A stretch of 64,000 nt of DNA from contig JANQNH010000031.1 in the NCBI GenBank assembly GCA_028279655.1, forward strand, positions 1 to 64,000, in the 5' to 3' direction. How positions within the stretch are numbered: position 1 is the first letter of the stretch; each line of letters begins with the position of its first letter. Below the pieces are notes generated by a model, which saw nothing but the letters and a program-made list of their open reading frames with translations, made no database searches and was not told the DNA's origin. This document shows, piece after piece, positions 17,707 to 26,428 of this stretch. The DNA comes from Candidatus Nanoarchaeia archaeon. Its GTDB lineage: Archaea > Nanobdellota > Nanobdellia > Woesearchaeales > JACPBV01. The translations under genes were made by a program, and so were the position numbers.

Positions 17707-18941
17707 ATTGCCATCCTCGATCTAATAGAGTAATACAGGACAACAAGGTTTCCGGTAATCTGTCCAATTAGCCAGGCAAAGCCAATTCCGATCAGGCCAA
17801 AATCCCTCAATATAAAGCTCAGCAACAATATGCCTATGGCTGTCACAAAGTTTATCGTGACAACAACCTTAACCTCGTGTTTTATGTTCTTTATAGTAGC
17901 ATAGATAGCATTAAGTGCAAAGGGCAGTGCAGACACAGATAACACCTTTAGAAGAGGAAAAGAATTCTTGCTGTACTCCGTACCGAACAGCAGAAGGAGA
18001 TAATCTCCGAAAAGGAATATCAGGACCACCAAAGGAATCAAGACAAGGAAGCTAAAGGAATAAGCCCTTCTAATATTTATCTTAACGCTGTTGATATCAT
18101 GAGAGCCCTCTGCCAGAAGAGAATGTGAGATGGAGGTAGGTATGATAAATAAGAAGTATGCGACCATAAACCCAACATAGAAATATGCAGCAGTCTCTGG
18201 ATTGATGATATCTGTTATGATTATTGGAAGCAGCATACCAGGAGCAAACCTGAAGATATTAGCAAGGTAATTGCCAGAGCTAAACCTGAACATCCGCTTT
18301 ATAACATCCGGACTAAATCTGAACCTAAGCCTAAATGGCATAAACATAAGGATAAAGAAAAGTGCAAATAAGGCAGAAAGCCCCATAGAGGAAAAAACTC
18401 CAAAGGAACCCATAAAAACCAGTAAGAAAGGGAGCACGAGCTTAAGGGAGCTAAAGATTATGTTCTTCAAAAGGACGAATTGCGCTTTTCTTAAGGCTAT
18501 AAAGACACCATCTACCAGGGTAAAGATAGGATAGAATGACACAAGGATTATATATGAAGCACTAAGGATTACAGAATCCTGCAGGAACATAAGTTCCCTG
18601 CTAAATAATCCTAGGCCTATTACAAAGATTGAGCTTATCAGGATAGCAATAAATGCAGAGAGAAAAAAACAGGAACTGGAAAGTGTACTCTTCCTGTCTG
18701 CCTTAGGCATGTATTTTATCAGTGCTATATCAAAACCGATAAGAGAAAGCATGGATATGAACTCCAGGGAGGATATCAAGGCAGAGGCTAACCCTACATC
18801 CCTTACAGCATAGATCCTTACAACAATAGCCCAGAAAAGAAAGCCAAAACCAGACAGCACAACCTGGTTCATTATGAGAAAAAAGGCATTCCTATAGAGA
18901 GAAACACCTAATAACCTCCTTATCATATTATGCTCAGCCAT
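17703..18941 (-). CDS. Oligosaccharide flippase (MATE/PST-type, Wzx-like)
   Basis: 412 residues with 12-14 predicted membrane helices. FLIMNQVVLSGFGFLFWAIV opens the protein, then RIYAVRDVGLASALISSLEF, the pattern of polysaccharide transport (PST) flippases that move lipid-linked oligosaccharides across the membrane. I start at ATG 18941, 6 nt after GGGGG; the longer TTG reading adds five residues. The upstream leader has TATA (18984-18993) and the CTACTCTAGAATAG operator. It is cotranscribed with the GT-C-like protein. Confidence 0.88.
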   Translation of the reverse strand: MAEHNMIRRLLGVSLYRNAFFLIMNQVVLSGFGFLFWAIVVRIYAVRDVGLASALISSLEFISMLSLIGFDIALIKYMPKADRKSTLSSSCFFLSAFIAILISSIFVIGLGLFSRELMFLQDSVILSASYIILVSFYPIFTLVDGVFIALRKAQFVLLKNIIFSSLKLVLPFLLVFMGSFGVFSSMGLSALFALFFILMFMPFRLRFRFSPDVIKRMFRFSSGNYLANIFRFAPGMLLPIIITDIINPETAAYFYVGFMVAYFLFIIPTSISHSLLAEGSHDINSVKINIRRAYSFSFLVLIPLVVLIFLFGDYLLLLFGTEYSKNSFPLLKVLSVSALPFALNAIYATIKNIKHEVKVVVTINFVTAIGILLLSFILRDFGLIGIGFAWLIGQITGNLVVLYYSIRSRMAI

Positions 18942-18964
18942 ACCATTCCCCCACAAGAAGTTAT

Positions 18965-18994
18965 CTACTCTAGAATAGCGATAGATATATAAAC
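18965..18994. promoter_or_regulatory. Shared bidirectional promoter with palindromic operator
   Basis: CTACTCTAGAATAG (18965-18978) is a one-mismatch copy of the palindrome at 11413-11426. GATATATAAAC (18984-18994) can serve as TATA box in both directions. For the minus-strand flippase the palindrome lies between TATA and SD, as at 11413. For the plus-strand GH39-like gene it lies just upstream of TATA, which is ~28 bp before the ATG. Confidence 0.55.
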
Positions 18995-19016
18995 TTTATG
19001 TTATTCAATAATCGCA

Positions 19017-20408
19017 ATGTCAGATACCCAAAGAATTCTCTTGATAGCATCAATTCCAATAGTGATACTCATAATAGCCGCATCCTTATTATTGGTTATC
19101 CCGGATCCATCAGAAACCGCAACCTTGCAGGTAGACTTCAGCAGAAAAACAGGCAACATAGATATGTATTACGGAGCAAACGAAGCTGCCAACTGGATGG
19201 AATTTGCATCCATGCAGGAAATCCAGCAGCTACATAAGGACGTAGGGTCTAAATACATCAGGGTGTGGATTGATGACCCTGCATACAGGTCAAACAGCAC
19301 AATCCCATATGAAAACGGGATATACAACTTCGAAAAGCTTGACAGCATAATAGACGCAACCCTAAAGGCTGATGCAATACCCTTTGTTGTATTTGCACAC
19401 GCCCCTAAGGAACTCAGCAAGAGCTATACCCAGCAGGTAAATGGAAATCCTCCTAAGAACCACTTCGAATTTGCAACCTATTGTGCTACTATTGTCCAGC
19501 ATTACAAGGATTTCTGCAAGACAAGAGCCTGTAATATAGAAGAATGGTATTGGGAGATATGGAACGAGCCCTACTGGGACCATTGGTGGGAGGATGACGA
19601 ATATATCAAGGTCTATAACAAGGCCTACTCTGCCATAAAAGAGATCTCATCAGACACCAAGGTTGGCGGGTATACTCAGAAGGTTTTGACAAAAAAAGAC
19701 AAAGAAAGAACACAAAGGTTCTTAACTGGTATTAATGGACTGGATTTCATATCCCTCCATATCTACGGCAATTACCCAATATCTAGCTTAAAAGACAAGG
19801 TATACATAGAGAATCTTGAAAGTAAAGAGGTCAAAAGAAAGTACGAGCAGGAGATGCTAGACAACAACGAATTTCTCTTTCTTGATCAGATAATTTTGTT
19901 AAAGGACTTTATGGGAAGATACTCGAAAAACAAAAAAGCAGAGATAATAGTATCTGAATTAGGGCCAAATTGGAATTGGAGATACGAACCCTACCTGGAT
20001 GAGCCCTTTGTAGCTGCTTGGTATGCCTCTGCTTTGCACTGGATGATCAGGACTGAACTTATAACTAAGGAATTCTTTTATAGTGGAACGACAGATCTAC
20101 ATGATGGTGGATTTGCAATGTGGTCAATTGGCCAAGAAGACAGCCCCATAATCCCATATCCTGTCTACCACATGAAGAAAGAATTTATCCGCTACAACAC
20201 AAAGGGTTCTACAATCTATCGAGCCGAAAGCAAAGATGAAGATATTGAGATACTTGCAGTATCTAACAGCAATGGAAAATACATCACAATCATCAACAAA
20301 AGAAACCTGCAAAAAGAGGATATAGTAATAAAGATCCAAAACTATCCAGCTATAACAAAAAGATTAAGCTTAAATCCATATGAGGTTAGGTTTCTGAAGA
20401 TCCTTTAG
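19017..20408 (+). CDS. Membrane-anchored GH39-like glycoside hydrolase
   Basis: 463 residues. An N-terminal membrane anchor lies at ~7-28 (LLIASIPIVILIIAASLLLVI). The rest is a clan GH-A TIM barrel resembling GH39. YIRVWIDD opens it, the acid/base Glu is in EIWNEPYW near residue 184, the nucleophile candidate Glu is in IIVSELGPNWNW near residue 314, then a small beta domain (ILAVSNSNGKYITIINKRNL). It faces outside and would cut or remodel a glycan. The transcript is leaderless. The 3' end overlaps the convergent GT2 gene by 23 nt. It is probably a processing enzyme for the surface polymer made by this island. Confidence 0.82.
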   Translation: MSDTQRILLIASIPIVILIIAASLLLVIPDPSETATLQVDFSRKTGNIDMYYGANEAANWMEFASMQEIQQLHKDVGSKYIRVWIDDPAYRSNSTIPYENGIYNFEKLDSIIDATLKADAIPFVVFAHAPKELSKSYTQQVNGNPPKNHFEFATYCATIVQHYKDFCKTRACNIEEWYWEIWNEPYWDHWWEDDEYIKVYNKAYSAIKEISSDTKVGGYTQKVLTKKDKERTQRFLTGINGLDFISLHIYGNYPISSLKDKVYIENLESKEVKRKYEQEMLDNNEFLFLDQIILLKDFMGRYSKNKKAEIIVSELGPNWNWRYEPYLDEPFVAAWYASALHWMIRTELITKEFFYSGTTDLHDGGFAMWSIGQEDSPIIPYPVYHMKKEFIRYNTKGSTIYRAESKDEDIEILAVSNSNGKYITIINKRNLQKEDIVIKIQNYPAITKRLSLNPYEVRFLKIL

Positions 20409-21174
20409 CCAGCATACCCTCTTCAGATGGCAGTACAATAGAAACACCCTTACATTTCCTTGGATTCCAGTTAAGATTTCTCAGCCAGGCATGCAATATT
20501 GCCTTTCCGTCCATTATTGGCCTTAAACTGGACTTCCCTTCCCTAGATGTGTACGATATAGGTACTGAGTAACAGTCATAATCCATCCTGGCCATCTTTG
20601 CAATCATCTCCATCTCAATGGAAAAACCATTGGATTCCAGACAGCCGGCTAAATCATCTATAACCTGTCTTTTCCAGGCAAAAAAACCACTGCAAACATC
20701 TGTTATGTTGGTCTTATACCCTACCCTTGCTAGAAAAGTAAAAAACCAGTTGCCATATCTATTAAGCTTAGTCATTGAATCTGTCGATAATCTTCCATGC
20801 AACCTGGTTCCAACAATAACCTCGCCAAAATCATTATCTAGTGGCTCCAGCAGCCTGGGAAGCTCCGCAATATCATAAGAATTATCTCCATCAATCATAA
20901 CGACAAAATCAGTATCCTTAGGAATATTCCTAAAACCTGTTATCATAGCAAAACCCTTTCCTTTCCTTGTTTCGCTAATTACCCTAACACCCCGGGATTC
21001 TGCAACCTCCCTCGTCTTATCTATTGAATTATTATCAATAACCAAGACCTCAGTATCATAGCCTAAGCTACTGAGTTTCTCTTTAGGAACCGCATCTATA
21101 ACATTACCCACGCCCTGCTCCTCATTATAGCAGGGTATGAGTATAACAACCTTCTTTATCTTAAACACCCCCAT
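20386..21174 (-). CDS. GT2-family glycosyltransferase (dolichol-phosphate sugar synthase-like)
   Basis: 262 residues. I start at ATG 21174 (MGVFKIKK); a TTG 39 nt upstream would add a hydrophobic run unlikely to be used. The GT-A signature is clear: VVILIPCYNEEQGVGNVI, VLVIDNNSIDKT, GKGFAMITGF, and the metal-binding VVMIDGDNSYD (D-x-D). There is no C-terminal membrane pair. Such enzymes load a sugar onto dolichol phosphate, the donor used by GT-C enzymes such as the one at 15871-17706. It has a TATA box near 21245 and copy 3 of the ATTTCTAGTCT element upstream. Confidence 0.9.
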   Translation of the reverse strand: MGVFKIKKVVILIPCYNEEQGVGNVIDAVPKEKLSSLGYDTEVLVIDNNSIDKTREVAESRGVRVISETRKGKGFAMITGFRNIPKDTDFVVMIDGDNSYDIAELPRLLEPLDNDFGEVIVGTRLHGRLSTDSMTKLNRYGNWFFTFLARVGYKTNITDVCSGFFAWKRQVIDDLAGCLESNGFSIEMEMIAKMARMDYDCYSVPISYTSREGKSSLRPIMDGKAILHAWLRNLNWNPRKCKGVSIVLPSEEGMLAKGSSET

Positions 21175-21277
21175 TCCAAAGCAAACAATAAAAATTAAAA
21201 ACACAAAACACAAACAACTTTCCCTAAGAATAAGTATAGCAAAAACCTTTATATGTTTTTATTAATTATAAAATAAA

Positions 21278-21315
21278 TAATAGAGACTAGAAATTTTTTT
21301 CCTACCATCTTAAGA
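21278..21315 (-). promoter_or_regulatory. Conserved A/T-rich upstream element, copy 3
   Basis: On the minus strand GGTAGGAAAAAAATTTCTAG continues with TCTCTATTAT, matching copies at 185-225 and 5960-6000. It lies 40-50 bp upstream of a TATA-like ACATATAAAGG that would drive the GT2 gene. Confidence 0.4.
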
Positions 21316-21359
21316 TAAAATAAATTATTCACTGGAAGGTAAAAGTTTCAAAGCAAAAA

Positions 21360-21479
21360 TCAATCATTAGGCATCTGGCTTTTTTTAATCATTGCATTGG
21401 GATCATACACCCACATGGCCCTATACCCATATCTCCACATTTTACTCAGAGCATCCCTTAAAAGAGCCTTAGTTTCTTC
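21360..21479 (-). pseudogene. Possible short gene remnant
   Basis: A 39-codon minus-strand frame without an ATG at its front overlaps the end of the FemAB gene in another frame. It reads ALLRDALSKMWRYGYRAMWV and ends IKKSQMPND. The aromatic-basic pattern looks protein-like, but it is short and the parent is unknown. Confidence 0.25.
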
Positions 21480-22582
21480 TCATACTTCATAAAGAAGTTC
21501 TTTACCTTTTCGTTCTGCTTTATCTTTTGTTCTGCCATATTTGAAATATTGTCTAGGATATATAGGAACATATTTTGGTGTATACTGATGCTGAAGTTGT
21601 GCCTTATATTGTTGGAGAATCTCTTTTTATACCCTTCTGCACCCCTTGAAAAATCTATCTCCCTTAGGCCCTGGGAGGCACACTCTTCAGAAAGAAACTT
21701 ATGCAGGAGAAGTCCAGGGGATAATCTGCCATAATCTATATCATAAGATGTTGTGTACAAAAGACATTTGTTGTTTAATATGAATGTCAGCATAAAAGCT
21801 ACTGGCTTTTTATTACAGTTTATATAGAATAACTCTGCCTTCTCTTTTTTGGACAGGACTTCAATGATATCCATAAAGAAAAACCTACAATGTTCCTCAT
21901 TGAACATGCTCGGTGTTGGTGTTTTATTCCACTTTCGTTTATGCTGTTCTATTAGCATACTAAGTATCTTTAATTTCTCTTCTGTATCTGAATTGCATCT
22001 CAAGAAAGATAGGCTTCCTATCCTTTCAAAGATCCTGATCTTCTTTCTCCAGGACTTATTATTCATCTTTCTCTTTGGTTCTTCCCATTCATCGTTGAAG
22101 ACTAGGGATAGGCAGGTCTCAGAGTGTGATAGGTTGAATAGTTTTTTTGATCTGAAATGTTCTTTTGATTGGTTTAGTGTAGGTGAATCTTGGGGAATGT
22201 TGTTAAGCTTGATATAACTCCATGAATCTTTGTGCCTTTCCAAGTAGCTGTAGATCATATCTATCGCTTCTGTGTTGTTTTTCTCTATGATAAAATCAGA
22301 GTAATCTGAAAGAGGCATACCTATGAGTTCCATCTTTTTTATTTCTTTTCCAAATATCTTTCTTGATATAACCATAAGTGGAGCTATTCCCACTATCCTG
22401 CCTTCGTCTTCTACTATGAGTACAAAAAGCCCTTTTTCTTTTCCAAAATACCTCCACCATACAGATATCCAATCAAATGTAAGAAAGATAGTGTTCGTGT
22501 TGCTCTCTTTGATAAGGTCATTCCATCTGTTTTCTAGTTTCAGGAGCTCTTCAAATGAATCTATCTTTGATATTGTAAGCAT
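21458..22582 (-). CDS. FemAB/CelD-type GNAT acyltransferase, copy 2
   Basis: 374 residues, paralogous to 14776-15885 along its whole length. The opening LTISKIDSFEELLKLENRWN..FLTFDWISVWW, then GIAPLMVI, then MELIGMPLSDYSDFII and the C-terminal DFSRGAEGYKKRF all have counterparts. It probably transfers an acyl or aminoacyl group to a surface glycan. It is third in the unit radical SAM - broken GT4 - acyltransferase, separated from the radical SAM gene only by the GT4 remnant. Confidence 0.85.
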   Translation of the reverse strand: MLTISKIDSFEELLKLENRWNDLIKESNTNTIFLTFDWISVWWRYFGKEKGLFVLIVEDEGRIVGIAPLMVISRKIFGKEIKKMELIGMPLSDYSDFIIEKNNTEAIDMIYSYLERHKDSWSYIKLNNIPQDSPTLNQSKEHFRSKKLFNLSHSETCLSLVFNDEWEEPKRKMNNKSWRKKIRIFERIGSLSFLRCNSDTEEKLKILSMLIEQHKRKWNKTPTPSMFNEEHCRFFFMDIIEVLSKKEKAELFYINCNKKPVAFMLTFILNNKCLLYTTSYDIDYGRLSPGLLLHKFLSEECASQGLREIDFSRGAEGYKKRFSNNIRHNFSISIHQNMFLYILDNISNMAEQKIKQNEKVKNFFMKYEKKLRLF

Positions 22583-22660
22583 CTTTCCCTCTGGGAATTT
22601 GATCTATTTGATCTCAGATACATATTTGCATAGGGCCGTATCTTTCCATATCATCTTGTT

Positions 22661-22752
22661 CTTATAATGTGTCTGCAAGGTATCTTACATAGACCGCATC
22701 TCCGGATATAGGATACATTAGGTAGAATAGAAGTAGTTAGAAGCATCTTCAT
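22661..22752 (-). pseudogene. Broken N-terminus of a GT4 glycosyltransferase
   Basis: An ATG at 22752 overlaps the radical SAM stop as ATGA and has an SD GGAGGTGG 6 nt before it. The first frame reads MKMLLTTSILP. After a frameshift it continues ISGDAVYVRYLADTL and stops. The gene at 12600-13742 begins MKILLTTSFYP..IGGDAVHVKNLAESL. The rest of the enzyme is gone; a 20-residue coding-like shred (KMIWKDTALCKYVSEIK) lies at about 22610-22665. Confidence 0.7.
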
Positions 22753-24179
22753 CTCTTGCCACCTCCAACATTGAAGTCATATATAAACAAATCTTTGAAA
22801 ACCTTCCTGACATAATTTATAGCAAGAACAAGATCCCCTGGGTTTCTTAGGAGATATGTAAAATTTTTCAAGAACCATCTGGGGTTTAGATACAACGACC
22901 TATATGCCTTCTTCCTTATCTTCTCTATATATTCCTTAGAGATCCCTTTATTCTCAAATTGGCATGATTCCTGGTGTAAGGTACGGAAATCCCTGTCCTT
23001 CTTTATAAGGCCTTTTTTCACAAGGTATTTATGGAGTTCTGTCCCAGGATAAGGGGTTGCTAAGTTGAATTCTATGCTGTTAGGTATGTTCTGCTTGATG
23101 AATCTTAATGTTTCATTTACTGTCTCTTCTGTCTCTCCTGGCAGACCAAAGATAAAGCTGCAGTGGGTCTTCATATTAGCTTCTTTTGCCCATCTTATCG
23201 CTCTTGCGTTCTGTTCTACTGTTGTCCTCTTTGATATGGTATCAAGGATCTTCTGGGATCCAGACTCTATGCCATAGCATACTGCCATACAACCTGCTTT
23301 TCTCATTGTTTTTAGAAGCTCCTTCGTAACCAGGTTTGTTCTTGTATTACAGTACCATTTAATCTTGTATGGCCCTATCCTCCTGCATATCTCCCGTACC
23401 CTCTCTTCGTCTAATGTGAATGTCTCGTCATAGAAGGAGAGCGTCCTTATATTATAATGCTTCTTTAAGAAATCAACCTCTTTCATTATATTATCCACAG
23501 ATTTTAGTTTTAGCTTTGAGCCAGATACATTACAGTACATACAGCTATATGGGCATCCCTTGCTTGTATACATAATGGTAAATGGTCTCCCATGATTAAC
23601 ACTTATATAATAAGCGTTGAAATCCTTCAGTAAGTGAAAGGCAGGTATCGGTAAAGAGTTGAAGTCTTCTATAGGTTTAGCTTCCTTGTTTACGATTATC
23701 TTATTACCTTTTCTATATGCAATTCCTTTTACCTTTTCCAGCCTGTTTATATTATCTACAACATCAGGGGTAACTACTTCGTATTCCCTGCCTATGTAGA
23801 TATCAAGGTTTTTCGCTTCCTCTAAAACCCTAACTGGAACTTTATTTAAGGAGTAGCATATGCCTATCGTCTTTGCATCTGGTTTTATGTGTTTTGAGAT
23901 TTCTGCTGTCTTTTGGTCATGGTCAAATGATGTAGGTATGAACCTGAATATCAGGACATCATATTCCATAGTTTTTAGCTGTTCTTCTAATTTCTTATAG
24001 GTCAATCTTAAGGCATTAGCATCTATAAGTTTTACTTCGTGTTTTTTCTCGAGTAAAGCTCCAGCCTGCAATAAGCTGTATGGTGTAAGGATAGATGACC
24101 CTTCGATAACCTCACATCTTTCCTCCCTTATTACAGGAACCCCTCTGTATTGTGGGGGGTTCACCAATAGTATCTTCAT
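22749..24179 (-). CDS. B12-binding-domain radical SAM enzyme
   Basis: 476 residues. The N-terminal cobalamin-binding-like Rossmann domain (residues 1-150) opens LLVNPPQYRGVPVIREER. The radical SAM core carries the cluster motif CPYSCMYC (C-x3-C-x2-C) near residues 210-217, YDETFTLDEERV, CYGIESGSQKILD and SFIFGLPGETEETV. Such enzymes carry out methylations or rearrangements on unactivated carbons, often in lipid, glycan or natural-product assembly. The substrate is unknown. It heads a unit whose leader holds the operator at 24304-24317 and a 27-codon ORF, and it sits within the glycan island. Confidence 0.9.
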   Translation of the reverse strand: MKILLVNPPQYRGVPVIREERCEVIEGSSILTPYSLLQAGALLEKKHEVKLIDANALRLTYKKLEEQLKTMEYDVLIFRFIPTSFDHDQKTAEISKHIKPDAKTIGICYSLNKVPVRVLEEAKNLDIYIGREYEVVTPDVVDNINRLEKVKGIAYRKGNKIIVNKEAKPIEDFNSLPIPAFHLLKDFNAYYISVNHGRPFTIMYTSKGCPYSCMYCNVSGSKLKLKSVDNIMKEVDFLKKHYNIRTLSFYDETFTLDEERVREICRRIGPYKIKWYCNTRTNLVTKELLKTMRKAGCMAVCYGIESGSQKILDTISKRTTVEQNARAIRWAKEANMKTHCSFIFGLPGETEETVNETLRFIKQNIPNSIEFNLATPYPGTELHKYLVKKGLIKKDRDFRTLHQESCQFENKGISKEYIEKIRKKAYRSLYLNPRWFLKNFTYLLRNPGDLVLAINYVRKVFKDLFIYDFNVGGGKR

Positions 24180-24200
24180 ATTCCTAACCCCTTGATTTCC

Positions 24201-24284
24201 TCACAAAAATTTCTTGTTTTCTTCACCATTTTCCTTAAATGGGAGAATGCTGGCAAGAACTATGCTTATAAAATGCTTGTCCAA
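24201..24284 (-). CDS. 27-codon leader ORF before the radical SAM gene
   Basis: TTG at 24284 lies 8 nt after GGGGG (24293-24297), matching the GGGGG..TTG arrangement of the GT4 gene at 11446. The peptide begins DKHFISIVLASILPFKENG and ends at TGA 24201, 21 nt before the radical SAM ATG. ISIVLASILPFKENGEE resembles the front of a GT2 enzyme, so this may be a translated leader or a truncated glycosyltransferase start. Confidence 0.3.
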   Translation of the reverse strand: MDKHFISIVLASILPFKENGEENKKFL

Positions 24285-24292
24285 AAATTACA

Positions 24293-24332
24293 CCCCCAAG
24301 TTACTATTTTGGAATAGAGACTCATTTAAAAG
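24293..24332 (-). promoter_or_regulatory. Third copy of the glycan-operon leader
   Basis: On the minus strand the order is GCTTTTAAATG (TATA-like, 24322-24332), CTATTCCAAAATAG (24304-24317), then GGGGG (24293-24297). The stretch CTATTC..AATAGT.AC..TGGGGGT.TAAT is shared with 11413-11442, so the similarity extends beyond the palindrome. Confidence 0.6.
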
Positions 24333-24410
24333 CTTTGTTGCTTTCTAATACATAATACAACATTAAAACAAGATATACCAAATAATTTATAAACAAAAAC
24401 CCTTAGAATA

Positions 24411-26381
24411 ATGATTATGAGTAAATTATGGTGCATTATTGTCCTTCTGCTATGCATACCAATAGCAATAGCGATCTCTGATATTCAGCACTCGATAAAC
24501 GAAAACCAGATTACAATAACCTTCCAGGGAACCCCTCCTTTCTTTATAAACATAAGAAAAGACAACCTTATCGGAGATCCTGGAGGGTATATCTGGGCAA
24601 GTACAAATCAAAACTCCTTTACCTATGATCTTGGGTTTGCTGTAAATCCTTCTGGGAATTTCTATTATAGGATACGGGATACTGAGTGGAGTGGTGTAAG
24701 CACATTCCATATGGGTCATCCTAGTTGCACAGATTCTGATTATGGGTTAGATTACGATGTGAAAGGGACTGGAGAAGGCATATACGCAGGTATTTCCCCT
24801 ACTTTTGGTCGTACAAGTTATTACACAATTGATGCAACCTGTACCACAGGTTGCATGAAAACCTCTGGTGAACAGTTTGATACCTATTCTGATTATTGTG
24901 TAGACGATCAGATATTAGAAACCTATTGTGATAACAATGATCTATTGCAAGCCCAGGGATATACCTGCCCAAACGGCTGCCAGGATGGAGCTTGTATCGC
25001 GTCCATATGTGGAGATTCCACATGCAACCAAGATGAAACATGCATGCACTGTCCTGAGGACTGTGGACCTTGTTCAGAAGGAAATGTATTTTATGTTGAT
25101 CCTGTAAACGGAGATATGGGCAATGATGGTAGCTATGACAGTCCATGGAGCACACTCCAAGAGGTTTTTGAAAACGAATTGATTGAGACCCAAAGATATG
25201 AAACTCTGCCTTATGAACTGGATGCTCCAAAGATAACAAAGAATGTTGGAGCCCCTATCAAATCAGGAGACACAATCTTACTAAGGTCAGGCTATCATGG
25301 AGAGGTGGATTACACAGGTGCTTACAATACTGACTATATCAAGATAGCTGCCCAAGAAGGGCATACCCCCTATCTTAAGGGTATAAGGTTTGTGGCAGCG
25401 AGCAGATGGGTCATGAGGGGGTTGACAATCACTCCAGAAGCTGCTCCTACCTATGAGAAAGGCGTCCTTATTGATATCGAGTACCATGATTGGCAAGGCC
25501 CTAGCTATGATATAATAATAGAGGATAACGATCTTTACTCTATGCAGGATATATCTAATTGGGACATAGATGATTGGGCTAATTACGCTCCAGACAGAGG
25601 AATAAGCAATATGGCATCCCAGACAATTATCAGGAATAACAGAATAAACGCAGTTATCCACGGCATTGTGCTTTCAGGAGATAATGCCCTGGTCGAAAAT
25701 AACATTATTGATAATATTGCAGGAGACGGAATGGTTGGAGGAGCAAACGATCTTACCATCCAGTATAACACCATAAAGAACTTCTATGAAGTTAATGATC
25801 TGCATAGGGATTGCATACAGTTCCACAGGGGCCAGGATGAAACAACCCCTATAAAAAATGCTATTGTAAGGGGCAATCTCCTGATATCCCATGAAACAGA
25901 AAGATATAATCCTTATGTATATGCAGTACAGGGAATTACCAGTTTTGTCCATACCCCTGGCTTTATCCAGAACTTTCTAGTTGAAAACAATGTTGTCCTA
26001 AATCGCCACGGCCACAGTATCTACTTCAATAATGCTGAGAATTCAAGGCTTATCAACAATATAGCCTATGACCCTTCAGGAGAATATCCCAGGAACTGGA
26101 TTAGATTTGGGGAGGAAAGCAAGAATTCCATAATCAGAAACAACATCGCAGGAATGTTATATTTTGAAGGAGAAAACATTGAGATGGACCATAACATAGA
26201 TATCAACGATTATAGCCCTGAAACCCTGTTTGTAGATCCCCAAAACTACAATATGAGGCCCAGGGCCGAAAGCCCAGCAATAGATGCAGGAAGTCCTGTA
26301 GGTGCTCCTGCAATAGATATTGAAGGTACCTCAAGACCTCAAGGCTCAGGATATGATATTGGAGCTTATGAACATAACTAG
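24411..26381 (+). CDS. Secreted right-handed beta-helix protein
   Basis: 656 residues with a signal peptide at 1-22 (LWCIIVLLLCIPIAIA). A beta-sandwich domain (~23-110) is followed by a Cys-rich segment ending CGDSTCNQDETCMHCPEDCG (~residues 200-222). NVFYVDPVNGDMGNDGSYDSPW (~225-247) is the classic opening of pectate-lyase-like parallel beta-helices. Helix rungs follow with many N-rich turns (IIRNNRINAVIHGIVLSGDNALVENNIIDNI, in shorter pieces). The end DIGAYEHN is a typical last rung. It probably binds or cleaves polysaccharide outside the cell. The transcript is leaderless, with ATTTATAAAC at 24385-24394. Confidence 0.88.
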   Translation: MIMSKLWCIIVLLLCIPIAIAISDIQHSINENQITITFQGTPPFFINIRKDNLIGDPGGYIWASTNQNSFTYDLGFAVNPSGNFYYRIRDTEWSGVSTFHMGHPSCTDSDYGLDYDVKGTGEGIYAGISPTFGRTSYYTIDATCTTGCMKTSGEQFDTYSDYCVDDQILETYCDNNDLLQAQGYTCPNGCQDGACIASICGDSTCNQDETCMHCPEDCGPCSEGNVFYVDPVNGDMGNDGSYDSPWSTLQEVFENELIETQRYETLPYELDAPKITKNVGAPIKSGDTILLRSGYHGEVDYTGAYNTDYIKIAAQEGHTPYLKGIRFVAASRWVMRGLTITPEAAPTYEKGVLIDIEYHDWQGPSYDIIIEDNDLYSMQDISNWDIDDWANYAPDRGISNMASQTIIRNNRINAVIHGIVLSGDNALVENNIIDNIAGDGMVGGANDLTIQYNTIKNFYEVNDLHRDCIQFHRGQDETTPIKNAIVRGNLLISHETERYNPYVYAVQGITSFVHTPGFIQNFLVENNVVLNRHGHSIYFNNAENSRLINNIAYDPSGEYPRNWIRFGEESKNSIIRNNIAGMLYFEGENIEMDHNIDINDYSPETLFVDPQNYNMRPRAESPAIDAGSPVGAPAIDIEGTSRPQGSGYDIGAYEHN

Positions 26382-26428
26382 AATAAAGAAATAAACAATA
26401 TAAAATAATAAAGAAAAAATAAAAAGTC

